A program made the translations under genes and the position numbers. Shown in pieces: positions 47,828 through 56,663 of a stretch of DNA of 64,000 nucleotides. Source of the stretch: an uncultured Polaribacter sp. (GTDB lineage Bacteria > Bacteroidota > Bacteroidia > Flavobacteriales > Flavobacteriaceae); NCBI RefSeq assembly GCF_947503855.1, contig NZ_CANNFF010000007.1:124001-188000 (forward strand), in the 5' to 3' direction. The notes beneath the pieces were generated by a model. That model saw only the letters and a program-made list of their open reading frames with translations. It was not told the DNA's origin and made no database searches. The number at the start of each line of letters is the position of its first letter. The first letter of the stretch is position 1.

Positions 47828-50683
47828 ATGAAACAATTGAATACTTTAAGACTTTTCTTATTTATTGCTGTACTTTCTTTAACAGCATTCCAAACATTTT
47901 CGCAAACAGGCACAATACAAGGTTTAATTACCGATGAAAATGGAATTTACGTTCCAGGTGCTAGTGTGTCTTTAGAAGCTATCAAAAAAGGTGATGTTAC
48001 CAATTTTGATGGTAAGTTTACTATTGTAGCTGTACCAGTAGGTACTTATACTTTAAAAGTTACCTATTTGGGTTATAAAGATGTTGAACAATCAATAATT
48101 GTTAAGCAAAACCAAACAACTAAAGTAAGTTTACAATTAAAATCTGGAGGAATTGAATTAAATGAAATCCAAATAAAAACATACGCTTTAAGTGGTCAAT
48201 CTAAAGCCTTAAATAAACAGAAAAATAATATTAATATTACCAATGTTGTTTCTACAGATCAGATTGGTAAATTTCCTGATGCTAACATTGGAGATGCTGT
48301 AAAAAGAATTCCTGGAATTACAATGCAAGTAGACCAAGGAGAAGCTAGAAATATAATTATTAGAGGGCTTTCTCCTCAATTAAACTCGGTTACTTTAAAT
48401 GGTAGTAGAATCCCTTCAGCAGAAGGGGATAATAGAAATATTCAAATGGACTTAATTCCATCTGATATGATTCAGTCTATTCAAGTTAATAAAGCAGTTA
48501 CTCCAGATATGGAAGCTGATGCTTTAGGTGGTTCTGTAAATTTAATTACTAGAACAGCTCCACAAGGATTTAGATTATCTGCAACTGCAGGTTCTGGTCT
48601 AAACACAATCACCGATAAAAGAATCTTAAATGGTTCATTTTTAGTAGGAAATCGTTCTAAAAACAAAAAATTTGGTTGGATGATTTCTGCAACTGTAAAT
48701 GATAACGATTTTGGTTCTGATAATGTTGAAGCAGAATGGATAGATCAAGCTGTAAGCCCATTAACAGGGAATGATATTACTGTTAGCCCATATATTGCAG
48801 AATCTGATATTAGAACGTATTTAGTACAACGTGTTCGTAGAAGTTTTTCTGCAAATTTAGATTATCAGATTAACGATAATAATAACATCTACTTAAAAAC
48901 AATGTACAATTGGAGAGATGATAGAGAGAATAGATATAGGTTACGCTACAGAAGTATTGAGCCAATATTTACTTCAGGAACTGATCAAATTATTGGTTAT
49001 CAAGGTGAAATTAGAAGACAAACTAAAGGAGGTTTAAATAATGATAGAAATAAAAATACAAGATTAGAAGATCAACGTATGCAAAATTATACGTTGGGAG
49101 GTAAGCATGTATTTGGAAAATTGGAGTTTGATTGGTTTGGTTCTTTAGCTGCAGCTTCAGAAGAAAGATTAAACGAAAGATATATAGAATATGAGTTAAA
49201 AGAAAATCCAGCAGGAGACCCTATTCGTTTACAAGTAAATTTAAATAATACTAGATTTCCAGTAATAAATCCAAGTGTTGCAACTGATGCTACTTTAAGT
49301 AGATATTCTTTAAAAGAAATCACAGAAGAAAATCAGTTTACAGAAGAAAATGATGTAAATTTTGTAGCTAATTTTAAACTACCAACTAAAAAAGGATCTT
49401 TAAAATTTGGAGGAAGAATTAGAACAAAAAGTAAAGATAGAAATAATGACTTTTTTGAGCTTGCCCCAACAAATGCCACTTTTGATGATTTTTCTGCTTT
49501 GCCATTAATAGATAAAACAGATGCTAATTTTTTAGCAGGAAGTAGCTATGCAGCAGGTCAGTATGTAGATCCAGCTTTTTTAGGAGATCTTAATTTTAAT
49601 AATGCGTCTCTGTTTGATAAAGAGTCTGTTGTTGATGAATTTTTAGGTGGAAATTACGATGCAAAAGAAGATGTATTTGCTGGATATGTAATGGTTACTC
49701 ATAAGTTGAATGACAAGTTAACACTATTAGGAGGTTTACGATTAGAAACCACTAAAATAGAAACTACAGGTAATATTGTTAATTATGATGTAAATGGAGA
49801 TTTTGATGGTGTTACATCAACAACAGAAAATAATTCATATACAAACATATTACCAGGCGTGCATTTAAAATATGATTTCACTAAAAACAATTCAGTACGT
49901 TTTGCTTGGACAAATACTATTGCAAGACCTAATTATATAGATTTGGTTCCTTTTAGAAACATCATAAGAGAAGATGCAGAAATAGAAATAGGAAATCCAG
50001 ATTTAAACCCAACTACATCTATGAACTTTGATTTATTAGGTGAGCAATACTTTAAAAATGTTGGTATTTTATCAGGTGGTATTTTCTATAAAAAAATAGA
50101 TAACTTTATTTATCCTTTAGTATCTCAAACTACAGATGATTCTCTTGGAGCAAACACAACAGGTTTTGATACAAAAAGGCCAGTAAATGGAGATGATGCT
50201 TCTATTTTTGGATTAGAGTTTGCGCTACAAAGACAATTAGATTTTTTACCAGGTTTCTTAAAGAACTTTAGCTTATATGTTAATTATACCTATTTAACGT
50301 CAAGCGCAAATGGTATTAGAAATGAAGATGGAGATGAAAGAAATGATTTAGATTTACCCAATACAGCACCTAATATGTTTAATGGTTCATTAGGGTATAC
50401 TAATAAATTTTTTAGCGGTAGACTTTCAGCAAATTTCTCTGATTCTTATGTAGATGAAATTGGAGGAAATGCTTTTGAAGATCGTTATTATGACAAGCAA
50501 TTCTTTCTAGATTTTAACACTACGTTTACCATCAATAAGAATTTAAGAATTTATGCAGATGTAAACAATATTACAGACCAACCTTTACGTTATTTTCAAG
50601 GAGTTAGTGATAGAACCATGCAAATGGAATATTATGGAAGAAGAATAACACTAGGTCTAAAGTATGATTTATTTAAAAAGTAA
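47828..50683 (+). CDS. TonB-dependent receptor with CarboxypepD_reg-like domain
   Basis: The 951-residue outer-membrane protein has a signal peptide (LFLFIAVLSLTAFQTFSQ). A CarboxypepD_reg-like domain follows (GTIQGLITDENGIYVPGASV and YTLKVTYLGYKD, about 28-105). The plug domain (VSTDQIGKFPDANIGDAVKR, IIIRGLSPQLNSVTLNGSRI) and a 22-strand-type barrel ending YYGRRITLGLKYDLFKK complete it. Such receptors take up large ligands using TonB energy. No SusD partner is adjacent. The next gene encodes a phytase lipoprotein, so phytate or its phosphate-inositol products are the inferred ligand. Confidence 0.92.
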   Translation: MKQLNTLRLFLFIAVLSLTAFQTFSQTGTIQGLITDENGIYVPGASVSLEAIKKGDVTNFDGKFTIVAVPVGTYTLKVTYLGYKDVEQSIIVKQNQTTKVSLQLKSGGIELNEIQIKTYALSGQSKALNKQKNNINITNVVSTDQIGKFPDANIGDAVKRIPGITMQVDQGEARNIIIRGLSPQLNSVTLNGSRIPSAEGDNRNIQMDLIPSDMIQSIQVNKAVTPDMEADALGGSVNLITRTAPQGFRLSATAGSGLNTITDKRILNGSFLVGNRSKNKKFGWMISATVNDNDFGSDNVEAEWIDQAVSPLTGNDITVSPYIAESDIRTYLVQRVRRSFSANLDYQINDNNNIYLKTMYNWRDDRENRYRLRYRSIEPIFTSGTDQIIGYQGEIRRQTKGGLNNDRNKNTRLEDQRMQNYTLGGKHVFGKLEFDWFGSLAAASEERLNERYIEYELKENPAGDPIRLQVNLNNTRFPVINPSVATDATLSRYSLKEITEENQFTEENDVNFVANFKLPTKKGSLKFGGRIRTKSKDRNNDFFELAPTNATFDDFSALPLIDKTDANFLAGSSYAAGQYVDPAFLGDLNFNNASLFDKESVVDEFLGGNYDAKEDVFAGYVMVTHKLNDKLTLLGGLRLETTKIETTGNIVNYDVNGDFDGVTSTTENNSYTNILPGVHLKYDFTKNNSVRFAWTNTIARPNYIDLVPFRNIIREDAEIEIGNPDLNPTTSMNFDLLGEQYFKNVGILSGGIFYKKIDNFIYPLVSQTTDDSLGANTTGFDTKRPVNGDDASIFGLEFALQRQLDFLPGFLKNFSLYVNYTYLTSSANGIRNEDGDERNDLDLPNTAPNMFNGSLGYTNKFFSGRLSANFSDSYVDEIGGNAFEDRYYDKQFFLDFNTTFTINKNLRIYADVNNITDQPLRYFQGVSDRTMQMEYYGRRITLGLKYDLFKK

Positions 50684-50696
50684 TTTAGAATTGATA

Positions 50697-51719
50697 ATGA
50701 AAACAATTCATAAATTAATCATCTGTTTTTTAAGTTCTTTTATACTGCTTTCTTGTGGTAACAAAAGTAAGTTACCCGTTATTAAACCAGATGTAATTAC
50801 AGAAAATACTTTAAATGACACTGATGATCCTGCAATTTGGATTCACCCAACAGACACAGAAAAAAGTATTGTTTTTGGCACAGATAAAGAAACAAACGGA
50901 GCTATTTATGCTTTTGATTTACAAGGAAAAATTATTGAAGATAAAACCATTAGAAATATAAAAAGACCAAATAATGTCGATTTAGAATATGGTTTTAAAT
51001 TAAATGATTCAACAAATACTGATATTTTAGTATTTACCGAAAGAGAAAAGCAACAAATTAGAGTTTTTTCTATTCCGGATATGAAAGCTTTAGATAATGG
51101 TGGATTTCCTGTTTTTGAAGATGCAACAAAGCCTGAATATAATTTACCAATGGGTGTAGCTATATATAAATCTGCAGTAGATTCCTCTTTTTATATAATT
51201 GTTGGTAGAAAATCTGGACCCAAAGAGGGCTATTTATATCAATATAAATTGACCTCAGAAAATAGCCTTCTAAAATCTACTCTAGTAAGAAAATTTGGAA
51301 AGTATAGTGGTCAAAAGGAAATCGAAGCAATTGCAGTAGATGCTGAAATGGGTTTTATTTATTATGCTGATGAAATGCATTGCATTCGTAAATATTATGC
51401 AGAACCATCAAAAGGTAATGATGAAATTAGTTGTTTTGGTGCTAAGTATTTTTATAGAGATATAGAAGGAATTGCCATTGCAAAACAAGAAAATGGTGCT
51501 GGCTATTTAATTGTCTCAGATCAACAAAAAGGACAATTTAACCTTTTTGATAGAAATACAAATACGTTTATAAAAGCTGTAAATTTATCTACTTTAGAGA
51601 CAGATGGATGTGAGGTAGTTACAGTTGCGTTAAACAAAACATTTGATAGTGGTTTGTTTGTATCTATGAATAATAATAAAAACTTTTACTTCTATAATTT
51701 TAGTAAAATTATAGAATAG
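50697..51719 (+). CDS. Beta-propeller phytase (3-phytase-like) lipoprotein
   Basis: The 340-residue protein begins with a lipoprotein signal (LIICFLSSFILLSCGN, lipidated Cys about C20) and the beta-propeller phytase hallmark DTDDPAIWIHPTD (about 42-54). FGTDKETNGAIYAFDLQGK, the later acidic metal-binding loops and VSDQQKGQFNLFDR also fit. These Ca2+-dependent enzymes remove phosphate from phytate. I chose the ATG at 50697, 13 bases after the receptor stop, because the signal peptide starts there; the in-frame ATG at 50664 overlaps the receptor gene. It is probably on the cell surface or in the periplasm. Confidence 0.88.
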   Translation: MKTIHKLIICFLSSFILLSCGNKSKLPVIKPDVITENTLNDTDDPAIWIHPTDTEKSIVFGTDKETNGAIYAFDLQGKIIEDKTIRNIKRPNNVDLEYGFKLNDSTNTDILVFTEREKQQIRVFSIPDMKALDNGGFPVFEDATKPEYNLPMGVAIYKSAVDSSFYIIVGRKSGPKEGYLYQYKLTSENSLLKSTLVRKFGKYSGQKEIEAIAVDAEMGFIYYADEMHCIRKYYAEPSKGNDEISCFGAKYFYRDIEGIAIAKQENGAGYLIVSDQQKGQFNLFDRNTNTFIKAVNLSTLETDGCEVVTVALNKTFDSGLFVSMNNNKNFYFYNFSKIIE

Positions 51720-51740
51720 TTTAGATAAAATTCTATTTTT

Positions 51741-51775
51741 AAAAAAAAGCGAAACTTTTAAGTTTCGCTTTTTTT
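51741..51775. terminator. Bidirectional terminator between phytase and aroC
   Basis: GCGAAACTT-TT-AAGTTTCGC flanked by an A-run and a T-run, placed between two convergent genes, so it can end both. Its stem-loop is identical to the one at 47522-47555. Confidence 0.85.
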
Positions 51776-51780
51776 ATATT

Positions 51781-52845
51781 TTAAATTTTTCTTGTTTTGT
51801 TCAATAACCAATAATCAGCTAAAACCAAAGCGGTCATTGCTTCTATAATCGGTACAGCTCTAGGTACAACACAAGGGTCATGCCTTCCTTTACCAGTAAT
51901 TTCTGTAACTTCATTTTCTGAATTGATGGTTTGCTGAGAGCTCATAATAGTAGCTACAGGTTTAAAAGCAACTCTAAAGTAAATATCCATTCCGTTAGAA
52001 ATTCCACCTTGTACACCTCCAGATAAATTGGATTGTGTAGTACCATCTGCATTAAAAATATCGTTATGCTCAGAACCTCTCATTTTTGCACCACAAAACC
52101 CACTACCAAATTCAAAACCTTTTACAGCATTTATAGATAACATTGCTTGGCCAAGTGCGGCATGTAATTTATGAAATATAGGCTCACCTAAACCAACAGG
52201 AACGTTTTGTGCTACACAAGTTATAGTTCCTCCAATAGTATCTCCCGCTTTTCTAATTTCTTTAATTTTAGCAATCATTTTCTCAGCAGAGACTTCATCT
52301 GGACAACGTACAATATTGCTTTCTGTTTTAGAAAAATCTACCTCCTGATAAGGTTTTTCCATAAAAATATCGCCCACAGAAGATGTAAAGGCATTAATAT
52401 TAATGCTAGCAACCAATTGTTTTGCCAAAGCACCAGCTACAACCCAATTGGCAGTCTCTCTAGCAGAACTTCTACCACCACCTCTATAATCTCTTAAACC
52501 GTACTTTTGGTCGTAAGTAAAATCAGCATGAGAAGGTCTATATACATTTGTATTATGGTTGTAATCTTTAGATTTCTGATTTGTATTTCTAATCACAAAA
52601 CCAATAGAGGTTCCTGTTGTTTTTCCTTCAAAAATTCCTGATAAAAATTCTACAGTATCTGGTTCTTTACGTTGAGTAACAATTTTAGATTGTCCAGGTT
52701 TACGTCTGTTTAGTTCTTCTTGTATAGCCTCAAAATCAATTTTTAAACCAGCAGGAAATCCATCAATAACACCACCAATAGCTGTTCCATGAGATTCTCC
52801 ATATGTTGTAACTTTTAATAAATTTCCAAAAGAATTAAATGACAT
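51781..52845 (-). CDS. aroC: Chorismate synthase
   Basis: AroC makes chorismate from EPSP with reduced FMN, the last step of the shikimate pathway. The 354-residue protein has the signatures [38 protein letters not shown] and [20 protein letters not shown]. It is complete and standard in length. It is a single gene, convergent with the phytase gene. No other aromatic amino-acid genes are near. Confidence 0.97.
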   Translation of the reverse strand: MSFNSFGNLLKVTTYGESHGTAIGGVIDGFPAGLKIDFEAIQEELNRRKPGQSKIVTQRKEPDTVEFLSGIFEGKTTGTSIGFVIRNTNQKSKDYNHNTNVYRPSHADFTYDQKYGLRDYRGGGRSSARETANWVVAGALAKQLVASININAFTSSVGDIFMEKPYQEVDFSKTESNIVRCPDEVSAEKMIAKIKEIRKAGDTIGGTITCVAQNVPVGLGEPIFHKLHAALGQAMLSINAVKGFEFGSGFCGAKMRGSEHNDIFNADGTTQSNLSGGVQGGISNGMDIYFRVAFKPVATIMSSQQTINSENEVTEITGKGRHDPCVVPRAVPIIEAMTALVLADYWLLNKTRKI

Positions 52846-53042
52846 TTTATAGTAAATTTTAGAAATACAAATATAATAACATGTATAGATAAAACTTTAA
52901 AATTATTCTTTAAATAATGATTTCTAGTATTTTTTATTTGTAAATAAGCATTGATATTGAAATAGATAGCTTCTTTAAAAAATGATATTCAAAAAAGTAA
53001 AAAAAAACATCTTTTTTATTTTAAAGAAATAAAAAACCTTTC

Positions 53043-53050
53043 TATATTTG
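53043..53050 (+). promoter_or_regulatory. -7 promoter box of tRNA-Ser
   Basis: TATATTTG fits TAxxTTTG and is followed by GCATCCGC; the tRNA begins 35 bases later. The region between aroC and this box (52846-53042) shows only AT-rich sequence. Confidence 0.5.
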
Positions 53051-53084
53051 CATCCGCATTCAGGGAATACCTGATGAGGCTTCT

Positions 53085-53169
53085 GGAGAAATGGCAGAGT
53101 GGTCGAATGCGGCAGTCTTGAAAACTGTTGACTGTAACAGGTCCGGGGGTTCGAATCCCTCTTTCTCCG
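53085..53169 (+). tRNA. tRNA-Ser (anticodon TGA), probable integration target
   Basis: An 85-base class II tRNA with acceptor stem GGAGAAA/TTTCTCC, anticodon loop CTTGAAA (TGA), a long variable arm (GACTGTAACAGGTC region) and T-arm GGGGGTTCGAATCCCTC. An integrase gene begins 241 bases downstream in the same direction, the usual position of an element inserted at a tRNA 3' end. The tRNA itself is intact. Confidence 0.95.
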
Positions 53170-53172
53170 CTG
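53148..53172 (+). other. Inferred left attachment site of the integrative element
   Basis: The T-arm and acceptor 3' half of tRNA-Ser are the usual crossover region for tyrosine integrases. The partner copy (attR) should be a direct repeat of this 3' end, but I find none before 64000, so the exact core and the right border are unknown. Confidence 0.4.
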
Positions 53173-53192
53173 AAATTTATTCAATTTCCAAC

Positions 53193-53226
53193 AAAGTCCT
53201 GTAAACACTATGTTTATGGGACTTTT
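53193..53226 (+). terminator. Terminator after tRNA-Ser
   Basis: A 15-bp stem, AAAGTCCTGTAAACA (53193-53207) with TGTTTATGGGACTTT (53211-53225), has two G-T pairs and a 3-base loop and is followed by T residues. It lies 24 bases past the tRNA end and stops read-through into the integrase. Confidence 0.7.
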
Positions 53227-53271
53227 TAGTTTCTACAAAACATCAAAAAGTGTATTAAAAACCATTCTGTT

Positions 53272-53407
53272 GGTGACCTATTCGGTGACCTTTTTTAAAC
53301 CTTATTTAGGTCACCTAATTTGTTAATAACTGTTTATAAATCAGCTATTTAAACAACTTTAAAGACCTCAATATTTTGTAAATTAATGTATAATTTTAAA
53401 GGTCACC
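53272..53407. promoter_or_regulatory. Four GGTGACC heptamers upstream of the integrase gene
   Basis: GGTGACC occurs at 53272-53278 and 53284-53290, and its complement GGTCACC at 53309-53315 and 53401-53407. The last is 3 bases before the integrase ATG. Two direct and two inverted copies within 136 bases suggest binding sites: arm-type sites for integrase or operator sites for a regulator. The function is inferred. Confidence 0.55.
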
Positions 53408-53410
53408 AGA

Positions 53411-54661
53411 ATGAACAAAACATTTGGATTATTGTACTACTTGAAGAAAAGTAAGGTAGATACACAGGGCAAATGCCCTATTTACTTACGTATTACTATA
53501 GATGGTAAACGTACAGAAATCAGCACAAAACGTGTTATTGAAATTAACAAGTGGAGTAATCAAGCCAATAAAGCTATTGGAAGAACAGAAGATATACGAG
53601 AACTAAATGCTTATTTAGATTCACTTACTACAAAAGTATATCAAAGTCAAAGAGATTTAATTCAAGACAATAAAGCTGTTACAACCGAAACGCTTAAAAA
53701 TAAATTTTTAGGTATTGAAGATAAGGAAAGAACACTCATAACTATTTTTAACAATCACAACAAGCAAGTTGAAAAATTAGTTGGTAAAGAGTTTTCAGCT
53801 GGAACTTTAGAACGCTATAAAACAGTATGTAAACATCTGCAAGAGTTTATGCTACATCAATACAAAGTGAGTGATATATCCATAAAGAGAATAGACCACA
53901 AATATATTACAGATTTTGAGTTCTATTTAAAAACCGTTAGAAACTGCGGACACAACAGTACTATTAAGTATATCAAGAATTTTAAAAAGATAGTTCGTAT
54001 TGCTATAGCCAACGATTGGATTAAAAAAGACCCATTTCTCAATTATAAAGTCCGTTTAAAAGAAGTAGAACGTCAATTTCTTTCTGAAGAAGAAATACAA
54101 GCAATGTTAGATAAAGAATTACACACAGCTCGTTTAGAACAAGTACGAGATATATTTGTATTCTGTTGCTTTACAGGTTTGGCATATAGCGACGTTAAGA
54201 AGCTCTCAAAAGACAATTTGGTATTTGGAATTGATGGAGATAAATGGATTAAAACAAAGCGTACTAAAACAGATACACGCAGTAATATCCCCCTACTTCC
54301 AACAGCTTTAGAAATCATCAAGAAATACGAGAACCATCCAGAGGCAGTAACAAAAGGTGTATTACTTCCTGTATTGAGCAATCAAAAGTCTAATGCCTAT
54401 TTAAAAGAGATAGCAGACTTGTGTAGTATCAATAAAAACTTAACCACCCATTTAGCTCGTCATACATTTGCAACTACTGTAACACTCTCCAATGGAGTGC
54501 CAATGGAATCGGTAAGTAAAATGTTAGGTCATAAATCTTTAAAAACGACGCAACATTATGCTAAAATATTGGACAGAAAAGTAAGTGATGATATGGCTAT
54601 TCTGAAACAAAAGTTTATAGACAAAACGAATCTGGAAGAATCCAAACGATTAGCCAATTAG
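53411..54661 (+). CDS. Tyrosine-type site-specific integrase (IntDOT-like)
   Basis: The 416-residue integrase has an N-terminal arm-binding domain (GLLYYLKKSKVDTQGKCPIY), a SAM-like core-binding domain (from about LERYKTVCKHLQEF) and a C-terminal catalytic domain. Catalytic residues are the beta-hairpin lysine in WIKTKRTKT, H347 and R350 (THLARHTFAT), H374 (MLGHKSLKTT) and the nucleophile Y383. The first catalytic Arg expected in the CFTGLxYSD motif is alanine (A258). IntDOT of Bacteroides conjugative transposons also lacks this arginine, so activity is not excluded. It marks the left end of the element and has its own terminator. Confidence 0.92.
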   Translation: MNKTFGLLYYLKKSKVDTQGKCPIYLRITIDGKRTEISTKRVIEINKWSNQANKAIGRTEDIRELNAYLDSLTTKVYQSQRDLIQDNKAVTTETLKNKFLGIEDKERTLITIFNNHNKQVEKLVGKEFSAGTLERYKTVCKHLQEFMLHQYKVSDISIKRIDHKYITDFEFYLKTVRNCGHNSTIKYIKNFKKIVRIAIANDWIKKDPFLNYKVRLKEVERQFLSEEEIQAMLDKELHTARLEQVRDIFVFCCFTGLAYSDVKKLSKDNLVFGIDGDKWIKTKRTKTDTRSNIPLLPTALEIIKKYENHPEAVTKGVLLPVLSNQKSNAYLKEIADLCSINKNLTTHLARHTFATTVTLSNGVPMESVSKMLGHKSLKTTQHYAKILDRKVSDDMAILKQKFIDKTNLEESKRLAN

Positions 54662-54714
54662 GAGATATAAACATCCTATAAAAAAAAGTGATACAGTTTT
54701 TGTTTTATGCAATT

Positions 54715-54742
54715 AAAACCCTTGTCAAATCAAGGGTTTTTC
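54715..54742 (+). terminator. Terminator of the integrase gene
   Basis: A perfect 10-bp stem AAAACCCTTG/CAAGGGTTTT with a 6-base loop and T-run, 53 bases after the integrase stop. Confidence 0.85.
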
Positions 54743-54833
54743 TTCTTGAATAAGTTGCACTTTTTGTTTATAACTGTTAATAACTTCGTTTTAAGAAACA
54801 CTCAAAATGTCGTAAATTAACACAATATAAATC

Positions 54834-54847
54834 AGGTGTTTACACCT
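54834..54847. promoter_or_regulatory. AGGTGT-TT-ACACCT operator-like inverted repeat
   Basis: A perfect 6-bp inverted repeat with 2-base spacer lies 21 bases before the HTH gene start. It shares AGGTG with the heptamers ahead of the integrase (AGGTGACC context), so one regulator could recognise both. Binding is inferred. Confidence 0.5.
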
Positions 54848-54868
54848 TCTAATACAATTTGATTGATT

Positions 54869-55132
54869 ATGCATTTAGAACTTATTACAAAGGATGATTT
54901 AAAGACTCTTAAACAGGAAATCATTACAGAACTTAAAACAATTATTGGAAGCAAGACAGAGCAAAAAAAATGGTTAAAATCGGCAGACGTACGTGAGCTA
55001 TTAAATATCTCTCCAGGGACGTTGCAGAATTTACGAATCAATGGTACACTACCTTACACTAAAATGGGTAAAACGATGTACTATGAGTATGACGAAGTAG
55101 TTAAAATTTTAACCCAAAACAAAAGTGCTTAA
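54869..55132 (+). CDS. Excisionase-like helix-turn-helix protein
   Basis: This 87-residue protein has an N-terminal amphipathic, possibly coiled segment (LITKDDLKTLKQEIITELKT) and a MerR/HTH_17-type winged helix (WLKSADVRELLNISPGTLQN, LRINGTLPYTKMGKTMYYEY). Such proteins beside integrases act as excisionases or regulators. I set the start at ATG 54869; an in-frame TTG two codons earlier is possible. Its stop overlaps the next ATG by one base (TAATG), linking it to the polymerase-like gene. Confidence 0.85.
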   Translation: MHLELITKDDLKTLKQEIITELKTIIGSKTEQKKWLKSADVRELLNISPGTLQNLRINGTLPYTKMGKTMYYEYDEVVKILTQNKSA

Positions 55133-56661
55133 TGAGATTATACATACCAGAAAATTTAGACATAGATCAAATTGTTTATGATTACCCTCCTAATTTTAAG
55201 AAATATAAGCACAAAAGAGATAAGCTATTATATGTTATTCATTTAATAAATGCGCTTACACTCTATAATAAAGAGTTAATGTATGATGATTTTGTGTCTA
55301 TTAGTGCAAAAATCTTACAGGACAAAATCTCTAATTACAAAGAGTACTTAAATTATCTTATCAATGTTGCAAAAATTATAGAAACGGATAATCAATATTT
55401 TGTTGGGTCAAAATCAAAAGGGTTTAGACTTACTGAAAAATATAGATGCGAAGTAGCTATTCATTCTATTAGCGACCAAACATTTCACAGGAAATTAAAA
55501 ATTGAACGTAACAATAGAGAAGTTTCAGTAAAGCATCTAAACTACCTAACAAAATGGTTTGATGAAAAATTAGAAATTGATATTGATTACGTCAACAAGT
55601 TTTTAGCCGAAGAATATGCGTTGAAGAAAGACAACAAATCTTTGTGGCAATCCAAAAAGGTTAATAACTATGGTAAGGTCGAAGTCAAATATAAAAGACC
55701 GATTGACCAATTAAACCACGCAAAAATTAGCGCAGAAAAAATAAGTCGTCAAGATTATTATTTGTTGCACGATGATAATGTATATCGTTTCCATTCCAAC
55801 CTTACTAATATGCGAAGCGTCATTAGAAATGCAGTAACATATGATGGCCAAAAATTAATTTCGATTGATATTAAAAATAGCCAACCCTATTTAAGCACTA
55901 TATTGTTGAGTCGCTCGTTCTGGATTGAGCAAAAAAATGAGCCAAATGCACCAAAAGAGTTATCAATTACGTTTGACGAGCCCAAAAAGTCATTATCTTA
56001 TTCTTTTAATAATATAAATGATAATAATTATGAGGTTGGTAGTAGGATTGATGATAGATTAAATATATCACATATAAAAGTACACGATACTGATTCTTAC
56101 ATTATGTTAGGAGATATTGATAAAACCCTTATGAATAATGAGTTTAGTCAGTATATAAATCTTGTGGTGAGTGGTACACTTTATGAGTTTTTAGAACACC
56201 AGTTTAGTCAACGATTGGGAGAAACATTTGCAAACCGTAAAGAGGTTAAAACAGCAGTATTCCAAGTACTGTTTACAGATAACAGGTTTTTAGGACAGGA
56301 AGATGCGAAACCGAAGAAAATGTTTAAGGAGATGTTTCCATACGTGTATGAGGTGTTTAGACAGATTAAGAAGAAAGACAACTCACTACTTCCAAGATTA
56401 TTGCAAAGTATTGAGAGTTATTTAATGATAGATATTATAGCAAAGCGTATATTCATAGAATATCCAGATGCACCAATTTACACAATACACGATAGTATTT
56501 CTACTACAGAAGAATATGTAGATGTTGTTGAGGCGATAATGAAAGAGGAATTATCTAAAGCCATTGGTCACGAACCTAAATTATCTCGTGAGGTATGGTG
56601 TAAAAGCAATATGGTTAAGCATCTTGGAACTTTGGAAGAAAAAGCAAAAGTGGTTGCATAA
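55132..56661 (+). CDS. Polymerase-like protein with family A DNAP / single-subunit RNAP palm motifs
   Basis: Not recognised as a named gene, but the 509 residues carry all three palm/fingers motifs of the family A polymerase superfamily in order. Motif A is LISIDIKNSQPYLS (catalytic Asp D246). Motif B is R369-K373-F377-F381, exactly the RxxxKxxxFxxx(Y/F) spacing of the fingers helix. Motif C is YTIHDSIS (H453, D454), closer to the HDS of T7-type RNA polymerase than the HDE of Pol I. A segment RFHSNLTNMRSVIR just ahead of motif A resembles the template-contact motif. A variable, polar insertion (about 262-330) separates A from B, and no exonuclease domain is present. It is co-transcribed with the HTH gene, so element replication or priming is the inferred role. 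The N-terminal 200 residues are unassigned. Confidence 0.6.
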   Translation: MRLYIPENLDIDQIVYDYPPNFKKYKHKRDKLLYVIHLINALTLYNKELMYDDFVSISAKILQDKISNYKEYLNYLINVAKIIETDNQYFVGSKSKGFRLTEKYRCEVAIHSISDQTFHRKLKIERNNREVSVKHLNYLTKWFDEKLEIDIDYVNKFLAEEYALKKDNKSLWQSKKVNNYGKVEVKYKRPIDQLNHAKISAEKISRQDYYLLHDDNVYRFHSNLTNMRSVIRNAVTYDGQKLISIDIKNSQPYLSTILLSRSFWIEQKNEPNAPKELSITFDEPKKSLSYSFNNINDNNYEVGSRIDDRLNISHIKVHDTDSYIMLGDIDKTLMNNEFSQYINLVVSGTLYEFLEHQFSQRLGETFANRKEVKTAVFQVLFTDNRFLGQEDAKPKKMFKEMFPYVYEVFRQIKKKDNSLLPRLLQSIESYLMIDIIAKRIFIEYPDAPIYTIHDSISTTEEYVDVVEAIMKEELSKAIGHEPKLSREVWCKSNMVKHLGTLEEKAKVVA

Positions 56662-56663
56662 AT

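Noticed and set aside
52975..53208. 77-residue minus-strand open frame
   Set aside because: It covers the complement of tRNA-Ser and its surroundings and is therefore not coding.
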